DNA from: CALBPI01 sp038521865
GTDB taxonomy: Bacteria; Pseudomonadota; Gammaproteobacteria; Steroidobacterales; Woeseiaceae
Length of the DNA stretch: 64,000 nt
NCBI GenBank assembly: GCA_038521865.1
Contig: JBCBKO010000002.1
Location: 186,001-250,000, forward strand
Direction: 5' to 3'
The stretch's first letter is position 1; each line of letters starts with the position of its first letter. A program made the translations under genes and the position numbers. Below the pieces are notes generated by a model. The model did no database searches. It saw only the letters and a program-made list of their open reading frames with translations, and had not been told where the DNA came from. Below are positions 53,014 through 61,030 of the stretch, one piece after another.

Positions 53014-54486
53014 TCAACGCTCCATCCAGGCGTAAACCGCTGCAGGGACAAGCGTCGGGATCGCCGCGACCGATGCGGTGACCCCCGGGTTCGCCCAATT
53101 CAAGTCAATGCCCGGCAACCAGGCTCCGGCCGAAAAGTACAAACCGAAGTGCAGGACCAGGGCGGTAACCGACATCGCCAACGCCAGCTTCAATGGCGGA
53201 CGTTGGCAAAACACGCCCAAAACCAATGGCGGCGCCAGCGCAGCGGCCAGTCCGTAGACGCCGGTCTGGCCGAAAATGCCCAAGAGCCTGGGTGGTGAGA
53301 GATTAATCACAAAAGCCGCGACTGCCATCACAAGCAACACGACATGACCGGCCCTCATCGCCAGTGCCTGATGCGCTTGTGGGGAGCGTCCGCGACTGCC
53401 GAGATTCAACACGAGGTCATTGGCCGTGATCGTACTGAGTGCGACCAGCAACCCATCCAGCGTTGACATCGCTGCGGCAAGGAGCACCACAGCGATCACC
53501 GTGAACAGCCACGGCGGGAACACGGCACCGAGGTAGGTCATCATCACGAGATCCTGGCGAAACGCGCCGCTTGCGGTATCGATCAAGTCCGCAGGATCAA
53601 CCACAAGATGTGCAACAAACCCGACGGTCACCAACATCGCGAACATGAGCATGACGCCGGCGAAAACCCAGAGATACTGTTTCACAGCGCGGTCCGAGCT
53701 GACGTAAAGCGCTTTGGTCAGGATGTGCGGCTGGCAGGCGAGGATCGCGCCGATGATGAAGCCAGCGACAAAGACCGTGAACGGCTCGCTGAAGAACTGG
53801 CCATTCGGGTTTACCCATCGCAACAAATCGGGGTCTGCAGTGCGCAGCGCGGACACCAGGGAGACGTCACTCTGCAAAACGACCCACACGCAGGAGCCCA
53901 ACACCAGGACGCACACGATGATCATGAGGGTGCCCTGCAGCATATTGGTCAAAACATGGGCATGAGTCCCGCCGATGAAGACGTAACCGGTAACAAACGT
54001 CAACGTGATAATGAGCGAAGCGATATTGCTCAGCCCGAGCAGCTGTTGCATGACGATCGATATGCCACCGACCAGCAGCACAACGAACGCAAACGACAAC
54101 AAGCTCAGAATGGCGAAGTAGATTGCAAACCGACGCGAGTCAAAGCGTCGTGCGATCCAGTCCGGTAACGTCAGTGCTCCGGTCTGAGCTCCGATCCGTC
54201 GAAAGGCCGGAGAGAGCAGGAACAGCATGCCCGTCAATCCGGTCACAAGCCCCGGCACCAGATGAAACCAAGCCGACAGGCCGTCAACATAGATGAAGCC
54301 GGGGTTTACGATGAACGTCGCCGCGGAGGCTGTGCTGGCGGCAAGCGTGATCCCGACGACCAGCGGATGCATGTCGCCGCCGCCCAGCGCGAAGCTGTCA
54401 AACCCACCCGTTCTCTTGTGACCGATCCAGCCCAACCACGCCGTCGCGAGGAGATAGACTACAAACAGTGCCCAGGCAAAACTCAT
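53014..54486 (-). CDS. Sodium:solute symporter (SSS family)
   Basis: A 490-residue membrane protein with about 13 helices of the SSS family. Recognised segments are DSFALGGGDMHPLVVGITLA, the discontinuous first helix ASTASAATFIVNPGFIYVDG, GALTLPDWIARRFDSRRF, and the conserved sodium-site region AVVLLAAAMSTLDGLLVAL. SSS members import carboxylates, amino acids, sugars or choline-like compounds with Na+. Three bases separate it from the esterase gene and 30 from the phosphatase gene, so it belongs to the TetR-linked operon, where a carboxylate for the AMP ligase would be a natural cargo (inference). Confidence 0.9.
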   Translation of the reverse strand: MSFAWALFVVYLLATAWLGWIGHKRTGGFDSFALGGGDMHPLVVGITLAASTASAATFIVNPGFIYVDGLSAWFHLVPGLVTGLTGMLFLLSPAFRRIGAQTGALTLPDWIARRFDSRRFAIYFAILSLLSFAFVVLLVGGISIVMQQLLGLSNIASLIITLTFVTGYVFIGGTHAHVLTNMLQGTLMIIVCVLVLGSCVWVVLQSDVSLVSALRTADPDLLRWVNPNGQFFSEPFTVFVAGFIIGAILACQPHILTKALYVSSDRAVKQYLWVFAGVMLMFAMLVTVGFVAHLVVDPADLIDTASGAFRQDLVMMTYLGAVFPPWLFTVIAVVLLAAAMSTLDGLLVALSTITANDLVLNLGSRGRSPQAHQALAMRAGHVVLLVMAVAAFVINLSPPRLLGIFGQTGVYGLAAALAPPLVLGVFCQRPPLKLALAMSVTALVLHFGLYFSAGAWLPGIDLNWANPGVTASVAAIPTLVPAAVYAWMER

Positions 54487-54489
54487 AGC

Positions 54490-55425
54490 TCAGCGCGCGA
54501 GCAGGGAATCGACCATGTCGAGCACGGCATTCATCTGCACACCTTGGCGCGTCGCGTATTGGCTGCCTGAGTAGCCCCACCAATCCCAGCAGCCGAGCGG
54601 GTTCAGCGGACCGGTCGCCGCCTGCGGGAACAAAACGATCAGATCGAGCGCATCCGCCCATTGCGCATAACCCGCCTCGCGAACGAAAGCGTCAGCAACG
54701 GAATCGCGATTCTGCTGGCACCCATGGAACGCAACATGAATATCGCAGGCGCGCGCGTCGGTGCATTGGCGAGGCCGGTACAACACCGCCGTCTCGGACA
54801 GTCCTGCTGAAGTATCCTGCGCAAGCTCTGACCACTCACCCATTGGTGTTGCCGCCCGCTCGCCAGATCGTCCACTGAGATGTCGCAAGAGGTTACCGGC
54901 AGCATCGTATTCGCAGGCATTCACGAAGGGCGTCGCCATCGTCTCGCAGTCAACGCCCTGCTGCTTAGTTGGGATGCCATGTACAGCATCCACACTGTCG
55001 ACGAACACGACATCGGCACCTACCGCCCGATACAACGCTGCTGATTGTGCGACTACCGACTCAGCAACCACGGCGTCCTGACGACCGCGGAACAACCAAA
55101 CCGGACTCCCGCGCAGGTTAGCGGATTCTGCAATCTCACCAGCGTCGGCACGTGCCTCCACAACGCCAAGCAGCGTCGTCAGCGCTGGCGGTGGCCCGGC
55201 GATACAAGGACCAAGCGCCTGCGCGATATTGCCGGCAGCGCAGTCATAGGGCCCGGCTGCAAGCGCCGCTGCACCCGACACCCGATCGCTAAATGCCAAG
55301 TGCATCTGGACGGCCATGTAGCCGCCGGAGGACAAACCTGATGTGGTGAGTGTTGGCGTGCGCGGTACGCTCGCGCAACCACTCACCAGCAACGCAATCA
55401 CGGATAGAAGTGCCGCTCGCCTCAC
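54490..55425 (-). CDS. PHB-depolymerase-family esterase, predicted lipoprotein
   Basis: A 311-residue serine esterase of the poly(3-hydroxybutyrate) depolymerase family with a lipoprotein signal (MRRAALLSVIALLVSGCASV). Motifs are TSGLSSGGYMAVQMH (nucleophile elbow G-x-S-x-G), GPYDCAAGN, PVWLFRGRQDAVV with the acid, DAVHGIPT with the His, and VAFHGCQQNRDSV, characteristic of the family; CWDWWGYSGSQYATRQG is near the C-terminus. It could hydrolyse hydroxyalkanoate or other polyester or ester substrates outside the cytoplasm. It overlaps the downstream hydrolase gene by 4 bases. Confidence 0.88.
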   Translation of the reverse strand: MRRAALLSVIALLVSGCASVPRTPTLTTSGLSSGGYMAVQMHLAFSDRVSGAAALAAGPYDCAAGNIAQALGPCIAGPPPALTTLLGVVEARADAGEIAESANLRGSPVWLFRGRQDAVVAESVVAQSAALYRAVGADVVFVDSVDAVHGIPTKQQGVDCETMATPFVNACEYDAAGNLLRHLSGRSGERAATPMGEWSELAQDTSAGLSETAVLYRPRQCTDARACDIHVAFHGCQQNRDSVADAFVREAGYAQWADALDLIVLFPQAATGPLNPLGCWDWWGYSGSQYATRQGVQMNAVLDMVDSLLAR

Positions 55426-56264
55426 GCAAGCGGCTCGAGAAAAGCGTGGATCGCTGCAACACTGTCCGATTCGTCGAGCAATGGCACGTGCCCGCGATCG
55501 ATCACCTCCACCAGCGTCAATCGCGGATGTTGGGATTGCATTCGCATGGCCACTTCCCGACTAAGAATGTCGGAGTTTTGTCCGCGCAACAGCAGCATCG
55601 GTACATCGCGCATGTCATCCAATCGAGCCCATAGGTCACCGAGCTCCATGTCCAACTCGCGGATTGCACGGCCAATATTGGGGTCGAATCGCAACACCGG
55701 AATGCCCTCGGCGTCTTCTGCAAAGGAGCGACGCGCCAGGATTTCGAAGTCGGCGTCGCCCAGCCCGGGCAATGTCTCGCCGTAGACGAGCTTCACCTGA
55801 TTGCGCGCGTCGTCCCAATTTGCGACGGGCGGTAGTTTGCCGGTGTACTGCTGGATTCGTGTCAGACCCGCAGGATCGATCTCGCAGCCGATATCGTTGA
55901 GCATAGCGCCGGCGACCAGATCCGGGGTCTCGCTCGCAAGCAACATCGTGACCAACCCTCCAAGCGAGGTCCCCAGAAAAACAGCCCGATCGATCCCCGC
56001 CTGCTGCAGGACTTCTCTAACATCGCGGGCATACACTGCCGGCACATAATGCTGCCAGTCTGGGTCGTAATCCGATTGCCCACGACCTCGAAAGTCCAAA
56101 GCGAGCATTCGCCAGCCGTCAGGCAGGTAAGCCGCGAACGAATCGAAATCCTCACTGTTTCGCGTCAAACCATGAAGCGCCACGATCGTCGGCCCTTCTT
56201 TCGCTCCGTGCTCGCGTCCATAGAGCTCAAGGCCTGAATCGATCGCAAATCTATGCTCACGCAT
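55422..56264 (-). CDS. Alpha/beta hydrolase, cytoplasmic
   Basis: A 280-residue alpha/beta hydrolase without signal peptide. Motifs are IVALHGLTRNSEDFDSFAAY, ALDFRGRGQSDYDPDW, AVFLGTSLGGLVTMLLASET with the Ser nucleophile, MLLLRGQNSDILSREVAMRM (acid) and EVIDRGHVPLLDESDSV with the His. The organisation resembles ring-cleavage (meta-fission) hydrolases and esterases. It overlaps the AMP-ligase gene by 8 bases and the esterase gene by 4, in the TetR-linked operon. Confidence 0.88.
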   Translation of the reverse strand: MREHRFAIDSGLELYGREHGAKEGPTIVALHGLTRNSEDFDSFAAYLPDGWRMLALDFRGRGQSDYDPDWQHYVPAVYARDVREVLQQAGIDRAVFLGTSLGGLVTMLLASETPDLVAGAMLNDIGCEIDPAGLTRIQQYTGKLPPVANWDDARNQVKLVYGETLPGLGDADFEILARRSFAEDAEGIPVLRFDPNIGRAIRELDMELGDLWARLDDMRDVPMLLLRGQNSDILSREVAMRMQSQHPRLTLVEVIDRGHVPLLDESDSVAAIHAFLEPLA

Positions 56265-57801
56265 GTTTCAGGATTTCCTTGTAGGTTGCCCGAAGCTCGC
56301 GCTTGAGCACTTTGCCATTGGGATTTCTCGGCAACTCGGTCACGCTGATCGCGCCCGAAATTCGTTGCTGCTTGCCAACACGGGCATTGGTCCATTCCAC
56401 CAGCGCCTCGTGATCTGCCGCCCCTACAAATACCGCTAGTGGCGTCTCACCCCATCGTTCACTCGCCACACCGATAACAGCGACCTCGCCGACCTCATCG
56501 TGCTCGAGAATAGCGGCCTCGATATCTGCGGGATAGATGTTTTGGCCACCGCTGATGATCATGTCTTTTTTGCGATCAACGAGATAGAGGTAGCCGTCCG
56601 CATCCAACTTGCCGATATCGCCGGTCCGCAACCAACGCTTGCCATCAGGATCGACCCATGTCGCTTCCTCGTTTGCATCGGGTCGATCGTGGTAGCCGGC
56701 CATTAGCAATGGCCCGTAGCCCACGATCTCACCGCTCTCACCCACCGGGCAGAGTCGGTCTTCATTATCCAGAATTGCGATTTTCTGGCCGGGTGCGGGC
56801 TTGCCGACAGATGACAAACGGTCGGCCATGTCCTCGGGTTGTAAGACTGTGACGAGCCCCTCGGTGAGACCGTAGAGTTCGAGGAAGGCACTGCCGAACG
56901 CGTCCACTACCGATTGTTTTACGCTCGGGGCGAGTGGCGAGCCACAACACATCAAGCTTTGAAGGCTCTTCACACGCTGTTTTTCGATCGCACCGGATTC
57001 CAACATACGCTGGAGCTGCACCGGGACCATCGCAGTATGGGTGATTCGGTTTGCAGCGATGTAGTCGATCGTTCCTGCAACATCGAAGCGGCGCGTTACG
57101 TGGAGCGTCCCACCGGCCAGAATAGTGGCCAGCATCGCAACCCAGGTGATGTTCGAGTACAACCCAAGCGTGCAGAGTGTGCGCGCCGATGGGTGGTAGC
57201 GCAGAACGACCGCCATATCGTACGCCCACGCCGCGCGGCATCGATGATCGTGAACGATGCCCTTCGGAAGGCCGGTCGTGCCAGAGCTGTAGATGATATT
57301 GCACTCATCGGTGGACTCGACGGCAGCTGCCTTTGCGATCGGGGTCACGCGTGACAACAGATCGGAGAACGTCTGCCAGCCCTCTTGGCGCTCTACGCTG
57401 ATTCGAGCGAGCAGCGTCGGCAGCTGGCGAACCGATGCCTGCAAACGGGTTGCGTGTGCGCCGTTACAAACCAGCACTCTCGCGTGACTGTCCGACAACA
57501 TGCCAGTGATCGCGGACTCTGCGACCGAAACGTTAATCGGTACAGCAACGAATCCACCGTAGACCGTGCCTAGCAGCGCGACTACTGTCTCGGGCGCGTT
57601 ATCCATAACGACGGCGACGCGGTCGCCTTTGCGAAGCCCAAGCCCTGTCAGTACGCCCGCCCAACGTCGACACTCGGTCACAAGCTCGGACCAGGTCCAA
57701 TGCAATTCGGCCACGATCAGTGCCGGCTGCCTCGCCCGCGCCTCAGCGTTGAGGTCCAGCATTTGCGGCAGCAGCAAAGGTCTCGGAGAGAACCACGCCA
57801 T
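56257..57801 (-). CDS. AMP-dependent acyl-CoA synthetase/ligase
   Basis: A 514-residue adenylate-forming enzyme that activates a carboxylic acid to its CoA thioester. Motifs are the P-loop IIYSSGTTGLPKGIVHDHR, the A5 region ELYGLTEGLVTVLQPED, the hinge WLRTGDIGKLDADGYLYLVD, DMIISGGQNIYPADIEAAIL, and the catalytic Lys in LPRNPNGKVLKRELR. The length is short for the family but complete. First gene of the eight-gene TetR-linked operon, starting 26 bases from the nearest of two palindromes. It overlaps the hydrolase gene by 8 bases. Confidence 0.92.
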   Translation of the reverse strand: MAWFSPRPLLLPQMLDLNAEARARQPALIVAELHWTWSELVTECRRWAGVLTGLGLRKGDRVAVVMDNAPETVVALLGTVYGGFVAVPINVSVAESAITGMLSDSHARVLVCNGAHATRLQASVRQLPTLLARISVERQEGWQTFSDLLSRVTPIAKAAAVESTDECNIIYSSGTTGLPKGIVHDHRCRAAWAYDMAVVLRYHPSARTLCTLGLYSNITWVAMLATILAGGTLHVTRRFDVAGTIDYIAANRITHTAMVPVQLQRMLESGAIEKQRVKSLQSLMCCGSPLAPSVKQSVVDAFGSAFLELYGLTEGLVTVLQPEDMADRLSSVGKPAPGQKIAILDNEDRLCPVGESGEIVGYGPLLMAGYHDRPDANEEATWVDPDGKRWLRTGDIGKLDADGYLYLVDRKKDMIISGGQNIYPADIEAAILEHDEVGEVAVIGVASERWGETPLAVFVGAADHEALVEWTNARVGKQQRISGAISVTELPRNPNGKVLKRELRATYKEILKHA

Positions 57802-57826
57802 AACCCGCCCCCCCGGTTACGAGAAA

Positions 57827-57842
57827 TTCAACGAGCGTTGAA
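57827..57842. promoter_or_regulatory. TetR operator palindrome O1
   Basis: Perfect 16-bp palindrome TTCAACGAGCGTTGAA (7-bp arms, 2-bp centre), between the AMP-ligase start and tetR. Its centre is 22 bp from that of O2, about two helical turns. Confidence 0.85.
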
Positions 57843-57848
57843 GCCTAA

Positions 57849-57864
57849 TTCAACGTCCGTTGAA
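57849..57864. promoter_or_regulatory. TetR operator palindrome O2
   Basis: Perfect 16-bp palindrome TTCAACGTCCGTTGAA with the same arms as O1. With O1 it covers the divergent promoter region between the AMP-ligase and tetR genes, suggesting repression of both and autoregulation. Confidence 0.85.
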
Positions 57865-57916
57865 AGGCAAACGGTGAGAGACTACCCTCTCCGCACGGCA
57901 ACATTGGAACGCACAC

Positions 57917-58561
57917 GTGGCGTCGAGATCGAACGAAACCAAACAACGCATCCTGAACGCTGCCGAAAAACTCTTCGCTCGGGAAGGGTTCGCTGGGGTC
58001 ACGGTGAGACAAATCATGCGTGAAGCAGGCGCCGATGTGGCACTTGCCTACTACCACTTTGATTCAAAGCGCGATCTGTTTGATGCCGTTCTGATGCGTC
58101 GCGCGGACTACATGAACGACGTGCGCCATGCTGCACTCGACGCGGTTGAGCAACGCCATCAGGACGATGCGCCGACCATCGAGGAAATCATCGAGGCATT
58201 CACCACGCCGTTGCTCCAGCTTCTGGCAGAAGATCCTGATACCTGGCGCGATTACTTTGCACTGATTGCGCAGATCAACAACTCGCCACAGTGGGGTGGT
58301 GAGCTGATGACGCGCTTCTTCGACCCATTGGTGCGTCGCTTCATCGATGCGATTCGGCGTGCGCTGCCGGATTCCAGCGATGCGGACTTGTTCTGGTGCT
58401 ACCACTTCCTGTCCGGTGCCTTGACGCTGACCTTCGCCGAAACCGGCCGGATCGACAATCTCTCCAATGGCGTCTGCGACTCCAGCGACATGGACGCCAT
58501 CAACGAGCGGCTTCCCGCCTTTATCGCCGCCGGTTTCCGCCACATCTGCAAACCGCAATAG
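57917..58561 (+). CDS. TetR-family transcriptional regulator
   Basis: A 214-residue regulator: N-terminal helix-turn-helix RILNAAEKLFAREGFAGVTV with RQIMREAGADVALAYYHFDS, then a ligand-binding domain of helices (YFALIAQINNSPQWGGELMT, LFWCYHFLSGALTL). This C-terminal form is like the CecR/FadR-type subgroup that bind acyl-CoA-like or hydrophobic ligands. Start is GTG 57917. Two palindromes lie upstream and two downstream, before the TonB receptor gene, so the regulator most likely controls the ligase operon, itself and the receptor. If its ligand is an acyl-CoA made by the ligase, derepression would follow substrate (inference). Confidence 0.93.
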   Translation: MASRSNETKQRILNAAEKLFAREGFAGVTVRQIMREAGADVALAYYHFDSKRDLFDAVLMRRADYMNDVRHAALDAVEQRHQDDAPTIEEIIEAFTTPLLQLLAEDPDTWRDYFALIAQINNSPQWGGELMTRFFDPLVRRFIDAIRRALPDSSDADLFWCYHFLSGALTLTFAETGRIDNLSNGVCDSSDMDAINERLPAFIAAGFRHICKPQ

Positions 58562-58600
58562 CACCTCCGAACCCAACCGACAGGTAATTTCGATTGATTT

Positions 58601-58616
58601 TTCAACGAACGCTGAA
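58601..58616. promoter_or_regulatory. TetR operator palindrome O3
   Basis: TTCAACGAACGCTGAA, same consensus as O1 and O2 with one mismatched position, in the gap between tetR and the TonB receptor gene. It is the exact reverse complement of O4. Confidence 0.8.
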
Positions 58617-58626
58617 TTAAGCTTCA

Positions 58627-58642
58627 TTCAGCGTTCGTTGAA
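58627..58642. promoter_or_regulatory. TetR operator palindrome O4
   Basis: TTCAGCGTTCGTTGAA. O3 and O4 together form a 19-bp inverted repeat (58599-58617 with 58626-58644) separated by 8 bases, 48 bases before the receptor ATG. Confidence 0.8.
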
Positions 58643-58689
58643 AATTAGAAGCGCAATCGCTGCGCTGTGCTGTTTGTGGGGGGTTACCA

Positions 58690-60978
58690 ATGAAATCAGC
58701 ATCTCTCGCTCGACTCGTATCGGGCATCGTTCTTGGTGGCGGTTGTGCGGTCACCATGCCTTCTATCGCTATCGCCCAAGACTCGGAAGTGACAGGCCCC
58801 GTCGAGGAGATCGTGGTCACCGCGCGCCGGCGTGAGGAGTCACTGCAAGAGGTGCCTCTGGCGATAACCGCGATCAGCGGGGAGGAACTGAACCGCACCG
58901 GGATCGCCGATCTCGTCGCAGTCGGACAAGCAGCGCCAAACGTCACACTGGAAGTCTCCCGCGGCACGAACACGACACTGTCGGCATTCATTCGGGGTGT
59001 TGGCCAACAGGATCCGGTTGCCGGCTTCGAAGCAGGGATTGGCATCTACGTTGACGATGTTTACCTGAACCGTCCGCAAGCGGCCGTGCTCGATATCTAC
59101 GACGTCGAACGCGTCGAAGTACTCCGTGGCCCCCAGGGCACCCTCTACGGGCGCAACACCATCGGCGGCGCGATCAAATACGTCACCAAGAAACTGAGCG
59201 ACGAAGCGGAAGCCAACTTCCGCTTGGCCGTGGGTAGTTACAACCAGATCGACGGCGTGCTCACCGCATCGACACCCATCACCGACACGCTGCGAATCGG
59301 CGGCTCTATCGCCAAGCTCACGCGTGACGGATTCGGAGACAACCTCACGCAACCTGGGGTCGAGAACTACCAGAAAGACATCACGGGCTTTCGCGGCAGT
59401 CTCGAGTGGGAACCCTCTGAGAACTTTTTCCTGCGCTTCGCAACAGACTACATCGATGACCAATCTGACCCGCGTCAGGGGCATCGGCTGACTGTTGGTA
59501 ATCTGACGGGCGCACCGGTACTGGACGACGTGTTCGATACCCGCGCGGGTCTCGACAATCCCGAACAGGAAGTGAAAGCTCAGGGCTATGCCTTGACCAC
59601 CGAATGGACGCTGAATGACAACTGGATGATCCGGAACATTCTGGCGTATCGCGAAGACGAGTCGTTCTCACCGATCGATTTCGATTCGCTGCCTGGCGAT
59701 GATCTCGATGTCCCTGTTGTTTATGAAAACGACCAACTCTCCGAAGAGCTGCAACTCCTGTACACCGGCGATCGCTGGGACGGCCTGTTTGGCTTTTACT
59801 ACCTCGACGCCAACGCGTTTAACGCGTTCGACGTCATCCTCGGCAATACGGGTGCTGCCATTGGCTTGCCCGGCCTGAACGCGTTCACCCTTGGTGACGT
59901 CGATACCAGTAGCTGGGCGGTCTTTGCAGATGTGACTCTCGATCTGACCGACACCGTAAGCCTGTCGGTTGGTGGGCGCTACACCTCCGATGAGCGTGAC
60001 GCTCGCGTGCTGCGCGAGACTCTGATTGGTGGTACTTCAAGTTTCTTCGGCGGCACAGCGACATCGATCGCAACTACCTCGGATTTCCGTGGCCAGGAAG
60101 AGTTCACAGAATTCACACCGAAAGTCTCTGTTGCCTGGCAGCCCACAGACGAACTGAATCTGTACGCAAGCTACAACCGAGGCTTCAAAGGCGGTGGCTT
60201 CGACCCCCGTGGCCAAACCACCGCTGCGCCGGACCTGGACGGTGATGGCGATATCGATTCCGCCGACGTGTTCGAGTTCATGTTGTTCCGCCCTGAAATC
60301 GTGGATGCCTTTGAAGTCGGCCTGAAAGGCACGTGGCTCGACGGTCGTGTTGTCACCAACGTCGCCCTGTTCCGCAACGCCTATGACGACGTGCAAATCC
60401 CTGGCTCGGTCGGCGTTGATACGAACAACGATGGTATCGACGACACCTTCACCGGTATCACCTCGAACGCCGCCGATGCGGATATCACCGGCGCCGAATT
60501 CGAAGGTGTCGCGTACCTGACTGACGGCCTCAGCTTCAACTGGTCTGTGGGCTACATACAGGCCGTATTCAATGAGTTCATCGATGCATTCGGACAGGAT
60601 GTCGCATCACAACGTGTCTTCCAGAACACCCCCGACTGGACCGCGCAAGGACGGTTGAATTACAGCACGGAGCTCAGCTTGTTCGGTAATGCCGGCACGC
60701 TGTATCTCACCGGTGCCGTAAGCCACCGCAGTGCCGCGAGCCAGTTTGAAGCGCCCAACCCCTTCCTTGATCAGGGCAGCTTCAACATCTGGGATGCCAG
60801 CGTTACCTGGAGTGATGATGACGGTCGCTGGAACTTCGGTCTGCACGGGCGCAACCTGGCTGATGAGGAATACAAAGTCGCTGGTTACTTCTTTCCCACC
60901 CTCGGGCTGGAAGGCAACATCACAGCGTTCTATGGAAACCCGCGAGTCGTGACCGCCACGGTCGACTTCAATTTCTGA
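58690..60978 (+). CDS. TonB-dependent receptor (SusC-like/ferric-type barrel)
   Basis: A 762-residue outer-membrane receptor with signal peptide (MKSASLARLVSGIVLGGGCA, cleavage near AIA-QDS), TonB box EEIVVTARRREESLQEVPLA, plug motifs DVERVEVLRGPQGTLYGRNT with IGGAIKYVTKKLS, and a C-terminal strand ending VVTATVDFNF. It is of the IroN/FyuA-like 'VTARRRE' group common in hydrocarbon, steroid and polyester-degrading marine bacteria. A calcium-type loop starting DLDGDGDIDSAD lies at residues 515-526. Promoter contains operators O3 and O4, so it is probably derepressed with the AMP-ligase operon and may import that pathway's substrate. Confidence 0.92.
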   Translation: MKSASLARLVSGIVLGGGCAVTMPSIAIAQDSEVTGPVEEIVVTARRREESLQEVPLAITAISGEELNRTGIADLVAVGQAAPNVTLEVSRGTNTTLSAFIRGVGQQDPVAGFEAGIGIYVDDVYLNRPQAAVLDIYDVERVEVLRGPQGTLYGRNTIGGAIKYVTKKLSDEAEANFRLAVGSYNQIDGVLTASTPITDTLRIGGSIAKLTRDGFGDNLTQPGVENYQKDITGFRGSLEWEPSENFFLRFATDYIDDQSDPRQGHRLTVGNLTGAPVLDDVFDTRAGLDNPEQEVKAQGYALTTEWTLNDNWMIRNILAYREDESFSPIDFDSLPGDDLDVPVVYENDQLSEELQLLYTGDRWDGLFGFYYLDANAFNAFDVILGNTGAAIGLPGLNAFTLGDVDTSSWAVFADVTLDLTDTVSLSVGGRYTSDERDARVLRETLIGGTSSFFGGTATSIATTSDFRGQEEFTEFTPKVSVAWQPTDELNLYASYNRGFKGGGFDPRGQTTAAPDLDGDGDIDSADVFEFMLFRPEIVDAFEVGLKGTWLDGRVVTNVALFRNAYDDVQIPGSVGVDTNNDGIDDTFTGITSNAADADITGAEFEGVAYLTDGLSFNWSVGYIQAVFNEFIDAFGQDVASQRVFQNTPDWTAQGRLNYSTELSLFGNAGTLYLTGAVSHRSAASQFEAPNPFLDQGSFNIWDASVTWSDDDGRWNFGLHGRNLADEEYKVAGYFFPTLGLEGNITAFYGNPRVVTATVDFNF

Positions 60979-60990
60979 GGTGTCGATGAC

Positions 60991-61030
60991 GGCCGGCCGG
61001 TGGCACCCATGACCACCGGCCGGCTTTTTT
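60991..61030 (+). terminator. Intrinsic terminator after TonB receptor gene
   Basis: Twelve-bp perfect stem GCCGGCCGGTGG with CCACCGGCCGGC, 9-base loop, then six T. It ends exactly where the convergent amidohydrolase gene ends. Confidence 0.93.
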
